Positions 20,215-30,174 of a stretch of DNA of 64,000 nucleotides are shown piece by piece. Every line of letters begins with the position of its first letter. Position 1 is the first letter of the stretch. The stretch covers positions 890,001 through 954,000 of the forward strand of contig NZ_AP017368.1 of assembly GCF_002355955.1 (NCBI RefSeq), read 5' to 3'. Made by a program: the position numbers and the translations under genes. The notes beneath the pieces were generated by a model. That model had not been told where the DNA came from. It worked only from the letters and a program-made list of their open reading frames with translations, and made no database searches. The stretch comes from Candidatus Desulfovibrio trichonymphae (GTDB taxonomy: Bacteria; Desulfobacterota; Desulfovibrionia; Desulfovibrionales; Desulfovibrionaceae).

Positions 20215-21142
20215 TCAGCGCAACGTTGCGGATTCCAGCAAGACGCGCGCGGTGTCTACATCACGGTCAATTTGTTGCTTGAGAGCCTGAGCCGAATCAA
20301 AATGACGCTCGTCGCGCAAGCGGGCCACAAACTCCAGACGAACGCATTGCCCGTAGAGATTTTCAGAAGCATCCGGCAAAAAACTTTCCACGATTACGTC
20401 ACCGCCGCCAAACGTGGGGCGACGGCCAACATTGGTCACAGCCTTAAACCTCTGCGTGCCCACCCATAAAAAGGCCGCATATACGCCACAAGCCGGCAGC
20501 AGCACGTCAGGCCTCGTCAGATTGGCTGTGGAGAAACCGAGCCCCCCCCCCCCGCCCCGCGCCGTGCGTCACCTCTCCGGAAAAACCGTAAAAACGCCCC
20601 AGCAGGCGCGCTGCTCTCCGCACATCGCCACTGCCTATCATGTCGCGCAAACGCGTAGAGCTGACAACGGCCCCGTCCAGAATGACCGGCGGCAACTGTT
20701 CCACAAGAAAACCCAAATCCAGGCCCAGAGAGCGCAGCACAACAAAGGAGCCGCCGCGATTTTTGCCGAGAGAAAAATCATAACCTACGGCAAGGCGGCG
20801 GACAGACAGCGGCACAAGCCACCGGCGCGCGAATTCTTCAGGCGACATGTTCGCCAGTTCCCGCGTAAAAGACAGCTCCAGCACTGTTTTCACGCCAAGT
20901 TCAGCCAGCAGTTCCATGCACCGCGCACGACTGCCCAGTGGCACATGCCTGTGCGGAGCGAGTACGCTGCGCGGATGCGGCGTAAATGTTATGAGTACAC
21001 AGTGCAGGCCGTCCTCACGACAAATGTCGAGCGTGCGGCGTACAAGCGTCTGATGCCCGATATGGACGCCGTCAAAATTGCCGATGGTAACGCCGGCGCC
21101 GGAAAAGGAGGGCAGAGCCTCCAGTGAGGACGCAATCAGCAT
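20215..21142 (-). pseudogene. ribF: Riboflavin kinase / FAD synthetase split by a 12-base homopolymer
   Basis: The first frame (from 21142) encodes the FAD synthetase nucleotidyltransferase half with VTIGNFDGVHIGHQ and the start of the kinase half, ending HGAGRGGG before running out of frame. The other frame resumes LGFSTANLTRPDVLLPACG and continues to a normal RibF C-terminus ending at 20215. The break is exactly at a run of 12 C on the plus strand (20542-20553; G12 in the mRNA). Eleven would restore one frame with the family's spacing between HGxGRG and LGFxTAN. It may be a true disruption, a slippery or phase-variable site, or a sequencing error in a homopolymer. The start is uncertain; no clear ribosome site precedes 21142. 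Confidence 0.9.
20542..20553. repeat. Homopolymer C12/G12 tract inside ribF
   Basis: Twelve consecutive C on the plus strand, read as G12 by the ribF transcript, followed by G and another CCCC. It is the longest homopolymer I noticed in the window and sits at the reading-frame break. Confidence 0.95.
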
Positions 21143-21210
21143 GCGCAAGCAAAGACTGTCATATTGTATAAATACATACATCCACACGGATGAATGAAAT
21201 AAACGCCGGG

Positions 21211-21684
21211 CTATAACAGCCTGTCAAAAATGCTTTTATATATCTTGCGGATGTGCAGCGCGAGTTTCAGGCGCATACTGCGCAGTTCTTTGACGTCTTG
21301 GCTGAAAAAAGAAACCAGATGCCGCGCCGCGGGGTTAAAATCAGTCTCGCCGGCAGGCGCAAGCATACCCCAGTACTCGCCGGCGCGCACAAGACCAGCG
21401 GCGCTTTGCTTGTCAGGATGCGCGGCGCTGTAATCGCGCACAAACGCGTCGAATATGCGCCCTGCGTCATGAGGGAAGGATTTGTCAAGCGCCAGACGCC
21501 AAAGCGCCATGTACAAACTTCTCCATTCCAGCAGCATCTGTCGACGGAGCAAAAACTGCAGACGCCCGATACCCATAAGCTCCAGCTCAACAGTAAAGTC
21601 CATATCTCCAAGAAGCGCTTCAAAATTTTTCAGAGCCTGCTGGCCCGCGCTCTCCGGGTCAAAAATTTCCGCGGTATTTTGCAT
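21211..21684 (-). CDS. Conserved hypothetical protein, 157 aa
   Basis: A soluble, acidic-then-basic protein with no signal or membrane segment. It is mostly helical in character (for example QFLLRRQMLLEWRSLYMALW) with a basic C-terminus (HIRKIYKSIFDRLL). I do not recognise a domain. The ATG at 21684 is preferred: 81 additional upstream codons in the same frame are Arg/Ser-rich and overlap the helicase gene antisense-free but out of frame, whereas the sequence becomes protein-like at this ATG. It begins 26 bases after the stop of the RNA helicase gene, so the two are likely cotranscribed. Confidence 0.7.
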   Translation of the reverse strand: MQNTAEIFDPESAGQQALKNFEALLGDMDFTVELELMGIGRLQFLLRRQMLLEWRSLYMALWRLALDKSFPHDAGRIFDAFVRDYSAAHPDKQSAAGLVRAGEYWGMLAPAGETDFNPAARHLVSFFSQDVKELRSMRLKLALHIRKIYKSIFDRLL

Positions 21685-21709
21685 GTCGGTTGTTCGCCTT
21701 TCTGTCTGA

Positions 21710-23209
21710 TCAACAAGCGCGGCGGCGAGAACGCCGGCGCCTGACCGGCGCCGAACCTGACCCTTTCGCTCCAGCCGGCTGCTGGTCGGGGAAGCGGTTT
21801 TCCTGAAGGCTTTGCTGGTGAAAAGCGTCCAGAAGCATGGCCAGCAGAGGCGCATTGTCTTCCTCATCGTTCCCGCGCGCAAGCTCACGCGCCAGTGCGA
21901 CATACCGGGCCGCGCGCAGTCGCTCAAGGCCTGTAAGTTTACGGAAGCACGTCTTCAGAATGGCCGTCAAACGCGTGCCGGCAACAACGGCCACATCTTC
22001 GTCCGTGGGCGGGGGCAATGCCGTAAGCGCAATACCGTAATGCCCTGCTATGCGCTTCAGTTCCATGCGCTGCATCACATCCACAAGCGAAATCACCGTC
22101 CCCGCGGCTCCGGCGCGGCCGGTACGCCCGGCACGGTGGATATAGCTTTCATGATCTTCGGGCGGCTCATAGAGAAAAACATGCGAAAGCGCCGGTATGT
22201 CTATGCCCCGCGCGGCCACATCCGTCGCCGTCAGAAACTGCAGCCGCCCTGCGCGTATTTTGTTCAGCACCGCCTCACGCCGGCTTTGCGAAAGATCTGA
22301 GGAAAGCTCATCGGCACTGTAGCCAAAGCCTTGAAGCACTCCTGTCACATAGTGCACATTGGCCTTGGTGTTGCAAAAAATAATGGCCTGGGCCGGATTT
22401 TCCGTCTCCAGCAGGCGCACCAACGCCCTGTCTTTGTCCATGGGCTTTACTTCGCAAAAAAGGTGCTGCACTTCAGCCACATGCACCTGTTTGTGCGAAA
22501 GGGAGAGCATGGAGGGCGTCTCCATAAATTCAGCCGCCAGTTTGAGAACATGCGGCGGATAGGTGGCGGAAAACAGGCAGGTGTGCACGCGCCGCCGCGG
22601 CAGATAGCGCTGCACTTCCTTCATGTCGGGGTAAAACCCAATGGAGAGCATACGATCCGCCTCGTCAAAAATCAGGGCGCGCAACTCGTCAAGGTGCATG
22701 GTGCGGCGCAGCAGATGATCCAACACGCGGCCCGGCGTACCCACAAGCAGTTGGGCACCGTCGCGTAGGGCGTCCGCCTGCTGTTGATACCCGACGCCGC
22801 CATAAACAGCCGCCGTGCGTATGCCCGTTTCCGCAAAAATCGTCGCTGCCTCACGGGCCACCTGAATGGCCAGCTCACGCGTGGGAGTAAGCACAAGCGC
22901 CTGCGGCGCCTTGAGTTTCGCAGACAGACGCGGCAGCAGCGGCAGCAGATAACATCCGGTTTTGCCGCTGCCCGTGCGCGACTGCACCATGATGTCGCGG
23001 GCTTCCAGCAGATAGGGCAGCACCAGTGACTGCACGGGCATCAGGCTTTGCCAGCCGGCCCGCGCGCAGGCCGCCCGCATGGCTGCCGGCAGATCACCCA
23101 TGGCAACGGCGGGCAGGGCGCCTTCCGGCTCGCTGACAAAAATTTCACCCGACAGGCACGCGGCTTCGGCTTGCGGCTTGCGGCCTTTATAAGAGTCCAG
23201 TACCGGCAT
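21710..23209 (-). CDS. DEAD-box ATP-dependent RNA helicase
   Basis: A 499-residue DEAD-box protein. Ordered motifs are the Q motif region GWQSLMPVQ, Walker A SRTGSGKTG (motif I), PTRELAIQV (Ia), TPGR (Ib), DEAD in IFDEADRMLSIGF (II), SAT (III), and HRAGRTGRAG (VI). A C-terminal extension of about 120 residues ends in a very basic tail (RRRRSRRR), likely an RNA-binding arm. It is closest in outline to RhlE/DbpA-like helicases acting in ribosome assembly or mRNA turnover; the exact subfamily cannot be set. A sigma-70-like promoter lies just upstream. Confidence 0.93.
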   Translation of the reverse strand: MPVLDSYKGRKPQAEAACLSGEIFVSEPEGALPAVAMGDLPAAMRAACARAGWQSLMPVQSLVLPYLLEARDIMVQSRTGSGKTGCYLLPLLPRLSAKLKAPQALVLTPTRELAIQVAREAATIFAETGIRTAAVYGGVGYQQQADALRDGAQLLVGTPGRVLDHLLRRTMHLDELRALIFDEADRMLSIGFYPDMKEVQRYLPRRRVHTCLFSATYPPHVLKLAAEFMETPSMLSLSHKQVHVAEVQHLFCEVKPMDKDRALVRLLETENPAQAIIFCNTKANVHYVTGVLQGFGYSADELSSDLSQSRREAVLNKIRAGRLQFLTATDVAARGIDIPALSHVFLYEPPEDHESYIHRAGRTGRAGAAGTVISLVDVMQRMELKRIAGHYGIALTALPPPTDEDVAVVAGTRLTAILKTCFRKLTGLERLRAARYVALARELARGNDEEDNAPLLAMLLDAFHQQSLQENRFPDQQPAGAKGSGSAPVRRRRSRRRAC

Positions 23210-23243
23210 ATTGTATCCCGAGTTCTCAGTTCAACAACATGTT

Positions 23244-23272
23244 ATAATACCGCAGAACGCATTTTTCCGCAA
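23244..23272 (-). promoter_or_regulatory. Sigma-70-like promoter of the RNA helicase gene
   Basis: On the minus strand TTGCGG (23267-23272) and TATTAT (23244-23249) are separated by exactly 17 bases. The -10 matches consensus at five of six positions; the -35 is weaker. Confidence 0.5.
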
Positions 23273-23298
23273 GGTGCCTGGGCGATGAGTATTTCACC

Positions 23299-24357
23299 TT
23301 ATAAACAGTCACACAATGTTCTCGCCCGAAGAGATTTTATCTGAATGCCGCCGCTCACAAGCTCTTTTCTCAATTCGGCAATGCGGCGGTCCATATCATC
23401 GGGAAAATTCCGGGCGGCTGACGCGTGAAAGCGTGCCATATCCGTAATCCCCACACCGTTGTTCGCAAGATCATAGACAATAATTTCCTTGCCCCTGAAA
23501 CGCCCGGACGCGGCGGCGGATACAATGTCGTACACGGCCCTGTCCGCCCGTTTTACAATAGACGTCAGCATGCGGCCGGGCAGCAGCTCGTCCCGGTTTT
23601 CATCCATGCCGACAAGATAGCAGCCTTGCCCGCCGACGAGAGAAAGAGCTTCCGCATTGCCTGTGCCGGCGGCCAGCACCAGCACGTCGCAGCCCGCGTC
23701 AAGCAGGCGTTGTGTCTCTTCCCGCGCTCGTCCACGGCTGCTGAAAGAACCGGAACACGCGTTGATCACCCGCATTTCAGGGTCAATCAGCCGCGCGCCA
23801 TCCGTAAAGCCGTTTATAAGAGAGCGCATGGCCGGAACATCCTCCCCGGCAAGCCAGCCCAAAACTTTTTTACTGTTGACGCCGGGCAGACCTGTCTGCA
23901 CGGTCAGCATGGCTGCCGCCGCCCCGGCAAGACAGGCCGCCTGCTCGTCGGCAAACGTCACGGACATGATGTTCGGCGCGCGCACGCCGGCGTCCACGCA
24001 GCCAAAAAACGTTTTGCGATAATTGGCGGCATTGTTGCGCAAAATTTCGTGAAAGCGATCAGATGCGACGATCACCAGATCAAACTCGCGCGCGGCCATG
24101 TGAAACAACGTCTCCTGCTCCTCCGCAACCGATTCCGACATTACTTCGACAGTTACGGAAAAATTACGCCCGGCCTGAACAAGACCAGCGCGCAGCAGTC
24201 CTGCCCAGTCGCCCCCGTCGTGTTCCAAGAGCAGAGCAGCACGCAGGGGCTTTGCCGCGCTTTCCGGCACCGCCGCCTGCAGCGGCGCCGCAAAAAACAT
24301 GTGCAGCAACGCCAGAACAGCGTAAACGCCATACGGCCGACAGGGCATGCAACGCAT
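23299..24357 (-). CDS. BMP/Med-family periplasmic substrate-binding protein
   Basis: A 352-residue exported protein. It has an N-terminal signal peptide (about 1-28, hydrophobic core YAVLALLHMFFAAPLQA). The mature part is a periplasmic-binding fold of the basic membrane protein family: FDLVIVASDRFHEIL, then FADEQAACLAGAAAAML, GWLAGEDVPAMRSLINGF and VLVLAAGTGNAEAL. Family members bind nucleosides for ABC importers, but no transporter subunits are adjacent and no lipobox cysteine is apparent. The ATG at 24357 is preceded by GGGAGGAAATA, an excellent ribosome site. It begins 19 bases downstream of typA. Confidence 0.85.
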   Translation of the reverse strand: MRCMPCRPYGVYAVLALLHMFFAAPLQAAVPESAAKPLRAALLLEHDGGDWAGLLRAGLVQAGRNFSVTVEVMSESVAEEQETLFHMAAREFDLVIVASDRFHEILRNNAANYRKTFFGCVDAGVRAPNIMSVTFADEQAACLAGAAAAMLTVQTGLPGVNSKKVLGWLAGEDVPAMRSLINGFTDGARLIDPEMRVINACSGSFSSRGRAREETQRLLDAGCDVLVLAAGTGNAEALSLVGGQGCYLVGMDENRDELLPGRMLTSIVKRADRAVYDIVSAAASGRFRGKEIIVYDLANNGVGITDMARFHASAARNFPDDMDRRIAELRKELVSGGIQIKSLRARTLCDCL

Positions 24358-24376
24358 TATTTCCTCCCGGAGCGAC

Positions 24377-26206
24377 TCAGGACTTCCGCCTGACACCTGC
24401 CGCCTGATAGCGCTTGTGGGCGGAAAGCTCGGCCTTGCGCAGACGAACGGATTTCGGCGTCACCTCAACCAGCTCGTCTTCGCGCACAAAATGCAGCGCG
24501 TGTTCCAGCGTCATTTTTTTCACCGGCGTCAAAATCACGTTTTCATCCTTGCCGGCCACGCGCAGATTGGTCAATTTTTTTTCCTTTGTGGGGTTCACGT
24601 CAATATCATTGTCACGATTGTGCTCGCCCACAATCATGCCTTCGTAAACAGGGTCGCCCGGCGCCGCAAAAAGAACACCGCGCGGTTCCAGATTAAACAG
24701 CGCGTAGGCCACAGCCGCGCCCGCCCTGTCCGCGACAATGGAACCGGAAAAACGGACGGGAAAATCACCGCGCCATGCCTCATAGCCTTCAAGGCAAGAA
24801 TTCATTATCCCAGTGCCTCTGGTGTCCGTCAGAAATTCATCGCGATAACTGATGAGCCCGCGCGACGGAACGGAAAACTCCAGACGCACCCTGCCCGTGC
24901 CGCTGATGGCGCAGTTGAGCATACGCCCCTTTCTCTGCGCCAGCTTTTCCGTCACAACGCCCATAAACATCTCGCCGCAATCAACATACAGGTGCTCAAT
25001 GGGCTCAAGCACGGCGCCGTTTTCATCTTTTTTCAAAATCACCTGCGGGCGGCCCACCGAAAGTTCAAAGCCTTCACGCCGCATGGTTTCGATCAGGATG
25101 GCCATCTGAAACTCGCCCCGCCCCTTCACGAGAAAGGCATCGCGATCGTCTGTCTGCTCGACGGCGATGGCCACATTGCGAAGGCTTTCTTTATTGAGCC
25201 TCTCCCCAATGGCCCGGCTCTGGACAATCCTGCCCTCGCGACCGGCGAGCGGCGATGTATTGATGCCGAAGCGCATGGCCACCGTGGGCTCGTCCACACG
25301 AATACGCGGCAAAGCCTGCGGGTTGTCGCGGGTGCAGATAGTGTCGCCGATGACCACATCCTCAATGCCCGCCAGAACAACAATATCACCGGGGTCGGCC
25401 GCGTCCGCATCCTTAAGCTGCGGGCCGTCATAAACCTGCAGTCTGGTGACGCGCAGGGGCAAAAGCGCGCCGTCTTCCCGCATGCAGGCAAGAGACTCTT
25501 TGGCCGCCACGCTGCCGTGCATTATCCGGCCGACGGCAAGCCGCCCCAGATAATCGGAGTAATCAAGATCCGCCACAAGCATCTGAAAAGGCTCGGCCGG
25601 ATCGTGCGACGGACCGGGAATTTTTCCCACAATAGCCTCAAAAAGCGGCGTCAGGTCTTTTTGCGGGGCATCCAAAGCGTTCATGGCTATGCCCGAACGG
25701 CCGACGGCGTACAGCACGGGAAATTCCAGCTGCCGGTCATCGGCGTCCAGATCAATAAAAAGATCATAAATTTCGTTCAGCACTTCCGCAGGACGCGCGT
25801 CTTTGCGGTCAATCTTGTTGATCACAACAAGCACGGGCAAACCGGCCTCCAGGGTTTTGCGCAGCACAAAACGCGTTTGCGGCAGCGGGCCTTCCGAAGC
25901 GTCCACCAGCAGAATGGCCCCGCTCGCCATGGAGAGCGCGCGCTCCACCTCTCCGCCGAAATCCGCGTGACCGGGCGTGTCGATAATGTTTATCTTCACT
26001 CCATTCCAAGTTACGGCGCAATTTTTGGCGGCAATGGTGATGCCGCGCTCGCGTTCCAGATCCATATTGTCCATGACGCGCTCATCCACGCGCTGGTCGG
26101 CGCGAAATACGCCGCTTTGTCTGAACATCGCGTCTACCAGGGTTGTCTTGCCGTGATCAACATGGGCGATAATCGCCACATTGCGAAGTGCGTTATTCTG
26201 CTGCAT
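24377..26206 (-). CDS. typA: Ribosome-binding GTPase TypA/BipA
   Basis: A 609-residue translational GTPase. G1 is [11 protein letters not shown]2 lies in RERGITI, G3 is [12 protein letters not shown] and G4 is NKIDR; EF-G-like domains II, III and V follow, and the BipA-specific C-terminal domain includes [19 protein letters not shown]. It assists ribosome assembly and stress translation. Length is normal. The promoter side faces a divergent biotin carboxylase gene. Confidence 0.97.
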   Translation of the reverse strand: MQQNNALRNVAIIAHVDHGKTTLVDAMFRQSGVFRADQRVDERVMDNMDLERERGITIAAKNCAVTWNGVKINIIDTPGHADFGGEVERALSMASGAILLVDASEGPLPQTRFVLRKTLEAGLPVLVVINKIDRKDARPAEVLNEIYDLFIDLDADDRQLEFPVLYAVGRSGIAMNALDAPQKDLTPLFEAIVGKIPGPSHDPAEPFQMLVADLDYSDYLGRLAVGRIMHGSVAAKESLACMREDGALLPLRVTRLQVYDGPQLKDADAADPGDIVVLAGIEDVVIGDTICTRDNPQALPRIRVDEPTVAMRFGINTSPLAGREGRIVQSRAIGERLNKESLRNVAIAVEQTDDRDAFLVKGRGEFQMAILIETMRREGFELSVGRPQVILKKDENGAVLEPIEHLYVDCGEMFMGVVTEKLAQRKGRMLNCAISGTGRVRLEFSVPSRGLISYRDEFLTDTRGTGIMNSCLEGYEAWRGDFPVRFSGSIVADRAGAAVAYALFNLEPRGVLFAAPGDPVYEGMIVGEHNRDNDIDVNPTKEKKLTNLRVAGKDENVILTPVKKMTLEHALHFVREDELVEVTPKSVRLRKAELSAHKRYQAAGVRRKS

Positions 26207-26279
26207 GTATGTCTTGCCTTTATGTCGGCCGGTGCCGGATTACAGCGAACTGGACTTTTTGCGGATTTTGCGTATATTG

Positions 26280-26310
26280 TCTGTAGCCGGTTAAAAGAAC
26301 TTTTTGTCAA
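26280..26310 (-). promoter_or_regulatory. Promoter-like elements upstream of typA
   Basis: A perfect TTGACA (26305-26310, minus strand) is followed after 19 bases by TACAGA (26280-26285). The spacer is longer than ideal. The region lies between divergent typA and the biotin carboxylase gene. Confidence 0.35.
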
Positions 26311-26433
26311 AATACAACCGCACCGGCCACTATAACGCATATGCAACCGCACGACAAGGCCGGCAGAGAAGCGTGCGACGAACGAGACTAAAAACAGGGA
26401 AAACATCTGGACAACACTCACAACACCCGCCCC

Positions 26434-27846
26434 TTGAATGATCACAAAATTCTGGTGGCCAACCGGGGTGAAATCGCCATGCGCATCATGCGCGCCTGCC
26501 ACAAGCTCGGCGTGGCTTTTACAGCCATTCACACGGCTGAAGACGCCGCTTCCGGCCATGTGCTTATGGCCCGTCGGGAAGGCGGCGAAAAAAGCCTCTT
26601 CCGCGTCTCTTCTTATCACGACGCCAATGAACTGATGTCTGTGGCCGACGAGGCGGGCTGCACGGCCGTGCACCCGGGCTACGGTTTTTTTGCGGAGGAT
26701 TTCCGCTTTGCACGCCGTGTGGCAAAACGCGATAGAACAATGATCTTTATCGGACCTTCCTGGAAAATCATCCGCGAACTGGGTGATAAAATCAATACCA
26801 AACGTCTGGCCCGCAGCCTGAATGTGCCTACCGTGCCAGGTTCGGACAGGCCTATTTATAATGAAATGGAAGCCGAACGCATTGCCAAGACGATCTTCGA
26901 ATTTCAAGAACAGCAGGGCCTCAAACGCCCGCTCGTGCTCGTCAAGGCGTCGGCCGGCGGCGGCGGCATGGGCATTGAGGAAGTGTATGACCCCGATCAG
27001 TTCCGCTCGGTGTACCGACGTATCCGCAACTATGCCCTGCGCCAGTTCAAGGATGAAGGCGTTCTTATCGAACAAAGGGTCATGGATTTCAATCACCTGG
27101 AAGTCCAGATTGTTTCAGACCGCACAGGCCGGAACCCCGTGCATTTCGGCACGCGCAACTGCTCCATACAGTCCTCGGGGCTGCAGAAACGTATTGAGGT
27201 CGCACCGGGCTTTGCGTCCGAAACTCTGGAATATACGTTTAACGCAAAAAAACTGCTCACGGATATCGTGGACTATTCGCTGGCCATGGCCCGAAAGGTC
27301 GGCTACGACAATGTGGGCACGTGGGAATGGATCGTCACGCGCAAAGGCGAACCCTTCCTTATGGAAGTCAACACCCGCATCCAGGTGGAAAACGGCGTCT
27401 CCGCCCGCATTGCCCGGATAAAAGGAAATGACGGCGTTGACCTGATAGCCGAACAGATACGTCTTGGCCTGGGACAACCCCTAGGATACAGTCAGAACGA
27501 CATAGGCTTTGAAGGGGTCTGCATTGAATACCGGCTGATCGCGGAAGACCCGGACAACAATTTCACGCCCTGGGTTGGCCGGATCGAACGCTTCCACTGG
27601 GAAGACGCCCCCTGGCTGACCATGCTGACACATGTGCCGAACACAACACCATATGAAATTCCTATAGAATTTGATCCAAATCTGGCTTTGGCCATCGTCT
27701 GGGGCAAGGATATCTCAGAGGCAAAAACACGGGGAACGGCCTTTCTTGACTCATTGCGACTGACAGGCCGGAACAGCGCCGGCGAGAGCCTGAAATCCAA
27801 TGCGGCTTTTCTGAAGGCCAACACTGAACGCATTCTGCATTTTTGA
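26434..27846 (+). CDS. Biotin carboxylase subunit (acetyl-CoA carboxylase type)
   Basis: A 470-residue ATP-grasp enzyme that carboxylates biotin. Features are the N-terminal KILVANRGEIAMRI, the glycine-rich ATP loop KASAGGGGMGIEEV, FVQ-like EQRVMDFNHLEVQIV, and the active-site stretch EVNTRIQVENGVSARI, where most relatives have EHPVTE-like residues. The frame has no ATG at its start. Possible starts are TTG at 26434 (no ribosome site) or CTG at 26407, preceded by AGGGA with six-base spacing, which would add nine residues. Only 73 bases separate it from the carboxyltransferase, so they form one operon for malonyl-CoA synthesis. Confidence 0.9.
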   Translation: MNDHKILVANRGEIAMRIMRACHKLGVAFTAIHTAEDAASGHVLMARREGGEKSLFRVSSYHDANELMSVADEAGCTAVHPGYGFFAEDFRFARRVAKRDRTMIFIGPSWKIIRELGDKINTKRLARSLNVPTVPGSDRPIYNEMEAERIAKTIFEFQEQQGLKRPLVLVKASAGGGGMGIEEVYDPDQFRSVYRRIRNYALRQFKDEGVLIEQRVMDFNHLEVQIVSDRTGRNPVHFGTRNCSIQSSGLQKRIEVAPGFASETLEYTFNAKKLLTDIVDYSLAMARKVGYDNVGTWEWIVTRKGEPFLMEVNTRIQVENGVSARIARIKGNDGVDLIAEQIRLGLGQPLGYSQNDIGFEGVCIEYRLIAEDPDNNFTPWVGRIERFHWEDAPWLTMLTHVPNTTPYEIPIEFDPNLALAIVWGKDISEAKTRGTAFLDSLRLTGRNSAGESLKSNAAFLKANTERILHF

Positions 27847-27919
27847 ACGCCACGCCCGGACAGCGAAGCATGCGCTGTTGTTTGACAAAAAACATCAAAA
27901 TAACCGACGCGCCTACGAC

Positions 27920-30169
27920 ATGGACAACAATATCGAAAAACGGCTGCAGAGCCTGCGCGACAGACTGGCCTATCTCGGCGACATTTTTGCCGGCAGGCAC
28001 AGGAACAATACGGCCATGCTGGAAGAAAAGCTTGCGGCTTTCGACGCGAACGCCCACACGGGCGCCTGTGAAGACCCGTATGCGGAACTCGCGACCATTG
28101 AAGACATATTCGCCTATGTGGAACGACGCCTCGAAAGCGCCATAACGCCCATGGATCGCGTGCGCATTGTGCGCCACCCGCAACGCGTCTGTCTGCGTGA
28201 TATTCTGGAAAACGTCTACGACAATTTTACGGAAGTGGGCGGTCAGGACGAGCACAGCCTCGATCCAAGCATGCTCATTGCCCGCGCGGTGATTACCCGC
28301 CGCCGCGGCAAAAAAATCTACATGCAGTCCGTCATGGTTATCGGCCAGGAAAAAGGACACGGCGCGGAATTTCGCAACGGCGGGTCAGTCAAGCCCTGGG
28401 GTAACGCCAAGGCCCTGCAATTTATGAAAGTTGCTGAAACAGAAGGCATCCCCGTCCATACATATATTTTCACGCCGGGATCCTATCCTGTTGAAGACTA
28501 CCCCGGCGCGGCCCAGCAAATCGCCCGCAATCTTTATCAGATGGCGGGCCTGCGCGTACCTGTGGTGGCCGTCATTTCCGAGGGCGGATCGGGCGGCGCC
28601 GAGGCCATAGGCCTGGCGGACAGACGTTTGATGCTGTCCCACGGCTATTATTCCGTCATTTCCCCTGAAGGCGCGGCGGCTATTGAAGGCCGGCTCAAAA
28701 ACGGAGAGCGCGCCACGCCCGAACTGATTGCACACTGCGCGGCCAATCTCAAAATCATGGCGCGGGACAATCTGAAATTCGGCTACATTGACCGCATAGT
28801 GCAGGAACCCCCCCTCGGCGCGCGCCCTTGGCATTTCAACTTTTTCCGCTCCCTGCGGCAGGAGATTATCAGAGCCACGGACGAAGTCATCATTTCCACA
28901 AGAAAAACTCCTGTTTTTCGCGGTCTGGCTCTCGCGCGCCACCGCAACTCTGAAGCCGACCTCGACGACCTGCACATCCGCTGGGGACTCACCAAAGCGG
29001 CAAAAGCACGGATGCTGCACCGCCGCCAGGAAAAATTTTTGAGACTTTCGCGTCAGGCGGCCAGTGACAGACGCCCCTTTATAAAAAAATCCGCCGTCGC
29101 CTTCCTAGACTGGATTTCCACCCCCTGGCTCAGTTTCAAATATGATTTTTACCACAAACACCAGCGTCAGATCAGCACGTTCATGGAAGAAATCAACAAT
29201 GAATTTGAAATGTTCAAAAAACTTCTGCTGGCCCCCCTGCGGAAGCTCACCCGCAACCTGCCGGGCAGTATGGACAACAAGGCAAAAGAACTGACAGCCC
29301 TGTCGCTCTGGCAGGGCGATTCCCGCGGCCACCGATGGAATTATATTTCCCCCCGATACAAAATTGACCGCACGCTGACATGTCCCAACAGTAAATCTTA
29401 CGGCTGTCTGGATCTCTGGGGGCCGGATCTCTTTGCCGAATTTGCCGGCGTGTGCACCCATTGCGGCTATCACTTCCCCATGGAACCTGAATGGTATGTT
29501 AAAAATGTTTTTGACCCCAGGTCGGTCTTTGAATTCAACAGCGAAATTGAAGCGGGCAATCCTTTGGATTTTCCGGGTTTTTCAGAACAAATCGCGCAAG
29601 CCAAGGCAAAAACCGGCGCCAAAAGCGGCTGCGTAACCTTTGAAGCTCGCATCGACAATATAAAGATGGTCGTTGCCATGCTCATGGGGACATTTCGAGG
29701 AGGCTCCGTGGGAGCCGCGGAAGGTTATAAATTTGTTGAAGCCGCAACCAGAGCCGCGAAAAAACGTTACCCTTTTCTCGCGTATGTACACGGCACAGCC
29801 GGCATACGCATACAGGAAGGTACCCACGGCGTGATACAGATGCCCCGCTGCACTGTGGCTGTGCGCCGCTATATCGAAACAGGCGGCCTGTACATGGTGC
29901 TTTACGACACCAATTCCTTTGCCGGGCCGGTCGCCAGTTTTCTCGGCTGTTCACCCTATCAGTTCGCGGTGCGCTCCTCCAATATCGGCTTTGCCGGCCC
30001 CGGCGTCATCAAAGAAACCACAGGCATGGACATTCCGCCCAAATACCACCGCTCCTACCACGCTCTCTCACGAGGACACATACAGGCAATCTGGGACAGA
30101 AGACAAATCAGGGCAAATCTTAAACAGGCGCTGCTGACCATCGGCGGACGAAACCTGTATTACAGGTGA
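27920..30169 (+). CDS. Fused acetyl-CoA carboxylase carboxyltransferase (AccA-AccD)
   Basis: A 749-residue crotonase-fold protein combining both carboxyltransferase subunits in the order alpha then beta. The alpha-like part (about 90-330) has ISEGGSGGAEAIGLAD and YYSVISPEGAAAI. The beta-like part begins with a four-cysteine zinc ribbon (TCPNSKSYGC near 487 and CTHCGYH near 512) and ends with the acyl-CoA-binding stretch IGFAGPGVIKETTGMDIPP (about 690). It transfers the carboxyl group from carboxybiotin to acetyl-CoA. The ATG at 27920 lacks a clear ribosome site; an in-frame TTG at 27878 is the alternative. Confidence 0.9.
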   Translation: MDNNIEKRLQSLRDRLAYLGDIFAGRHRNNTAMLEEKLAAFDANAHTGACEDPYAELATIEDIFAYVERRLESAITPMDRVRIVRHPQRVCLRDILENVYDNFTEVGGQDEHSLDPSMLIARAVITRRRGKKIYMQSVMVIGQEKGHGAEFRNGGSVKPWGNAKALQFMKVAETEGIPVHTYIFTPGSYPVEDYPGAAQQIARNLYQMAGLRVPVVAVISEGGSGGAEAIGLADRRLMLSHGYYSVISPEGAAAIEGRLKNGERATPELIAHCAANLKIMARDNLKFGYIDRIVQEPPLGARPWHFNFFRSLRQEIIRATDEVIISTRKTPVFRGLALARHRNSEADLDDLHIRWGLTKAAKARMLHRRQEKFLRLSRQAASDRRPFIKKSAVAFLDWISTPWLSFKYDFYHKHQRQISTFMEEINNEFEMFKKLLLAPLRKLTRNLPGSMDNKAKELTALSLWQGDSRGHRWNYISPRYKIDRTLTCPNSKSYGCLDLWGPDLFAEFAGVCTHCGYHFPMEPEWYVKNVFDPRSVFEFNSEIEAGNPLDFPGFSEQIAQAKAKTGAKSGCVTFEARIDNIKMVVAMLMGTFRGGSVGAAEGYKFVEAATRAAKKRYPFLAYVHGTAGIRIQEGTHGVIQMPRCTVAVRRYIETGGLYMVLYDTNSFAGPVASFLGCSPYQFAVRSSNIGFAGPGVIKETTGMDIPPKYHRSYHALSRGHIQAIWDRRQIRANLKQALLTIGGRNLYYR

Positions 30170-30174
30170 CAGGC

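Noticed and set aside
24347-26335. Very long plus-strand open frame antisense to typA
   Set aside because: TypA on the other strand has complete GTPase motifs. The antisense translation is rich in His/Arg/Gln without any domain, a usual shadow in GC-rich coding DNA.
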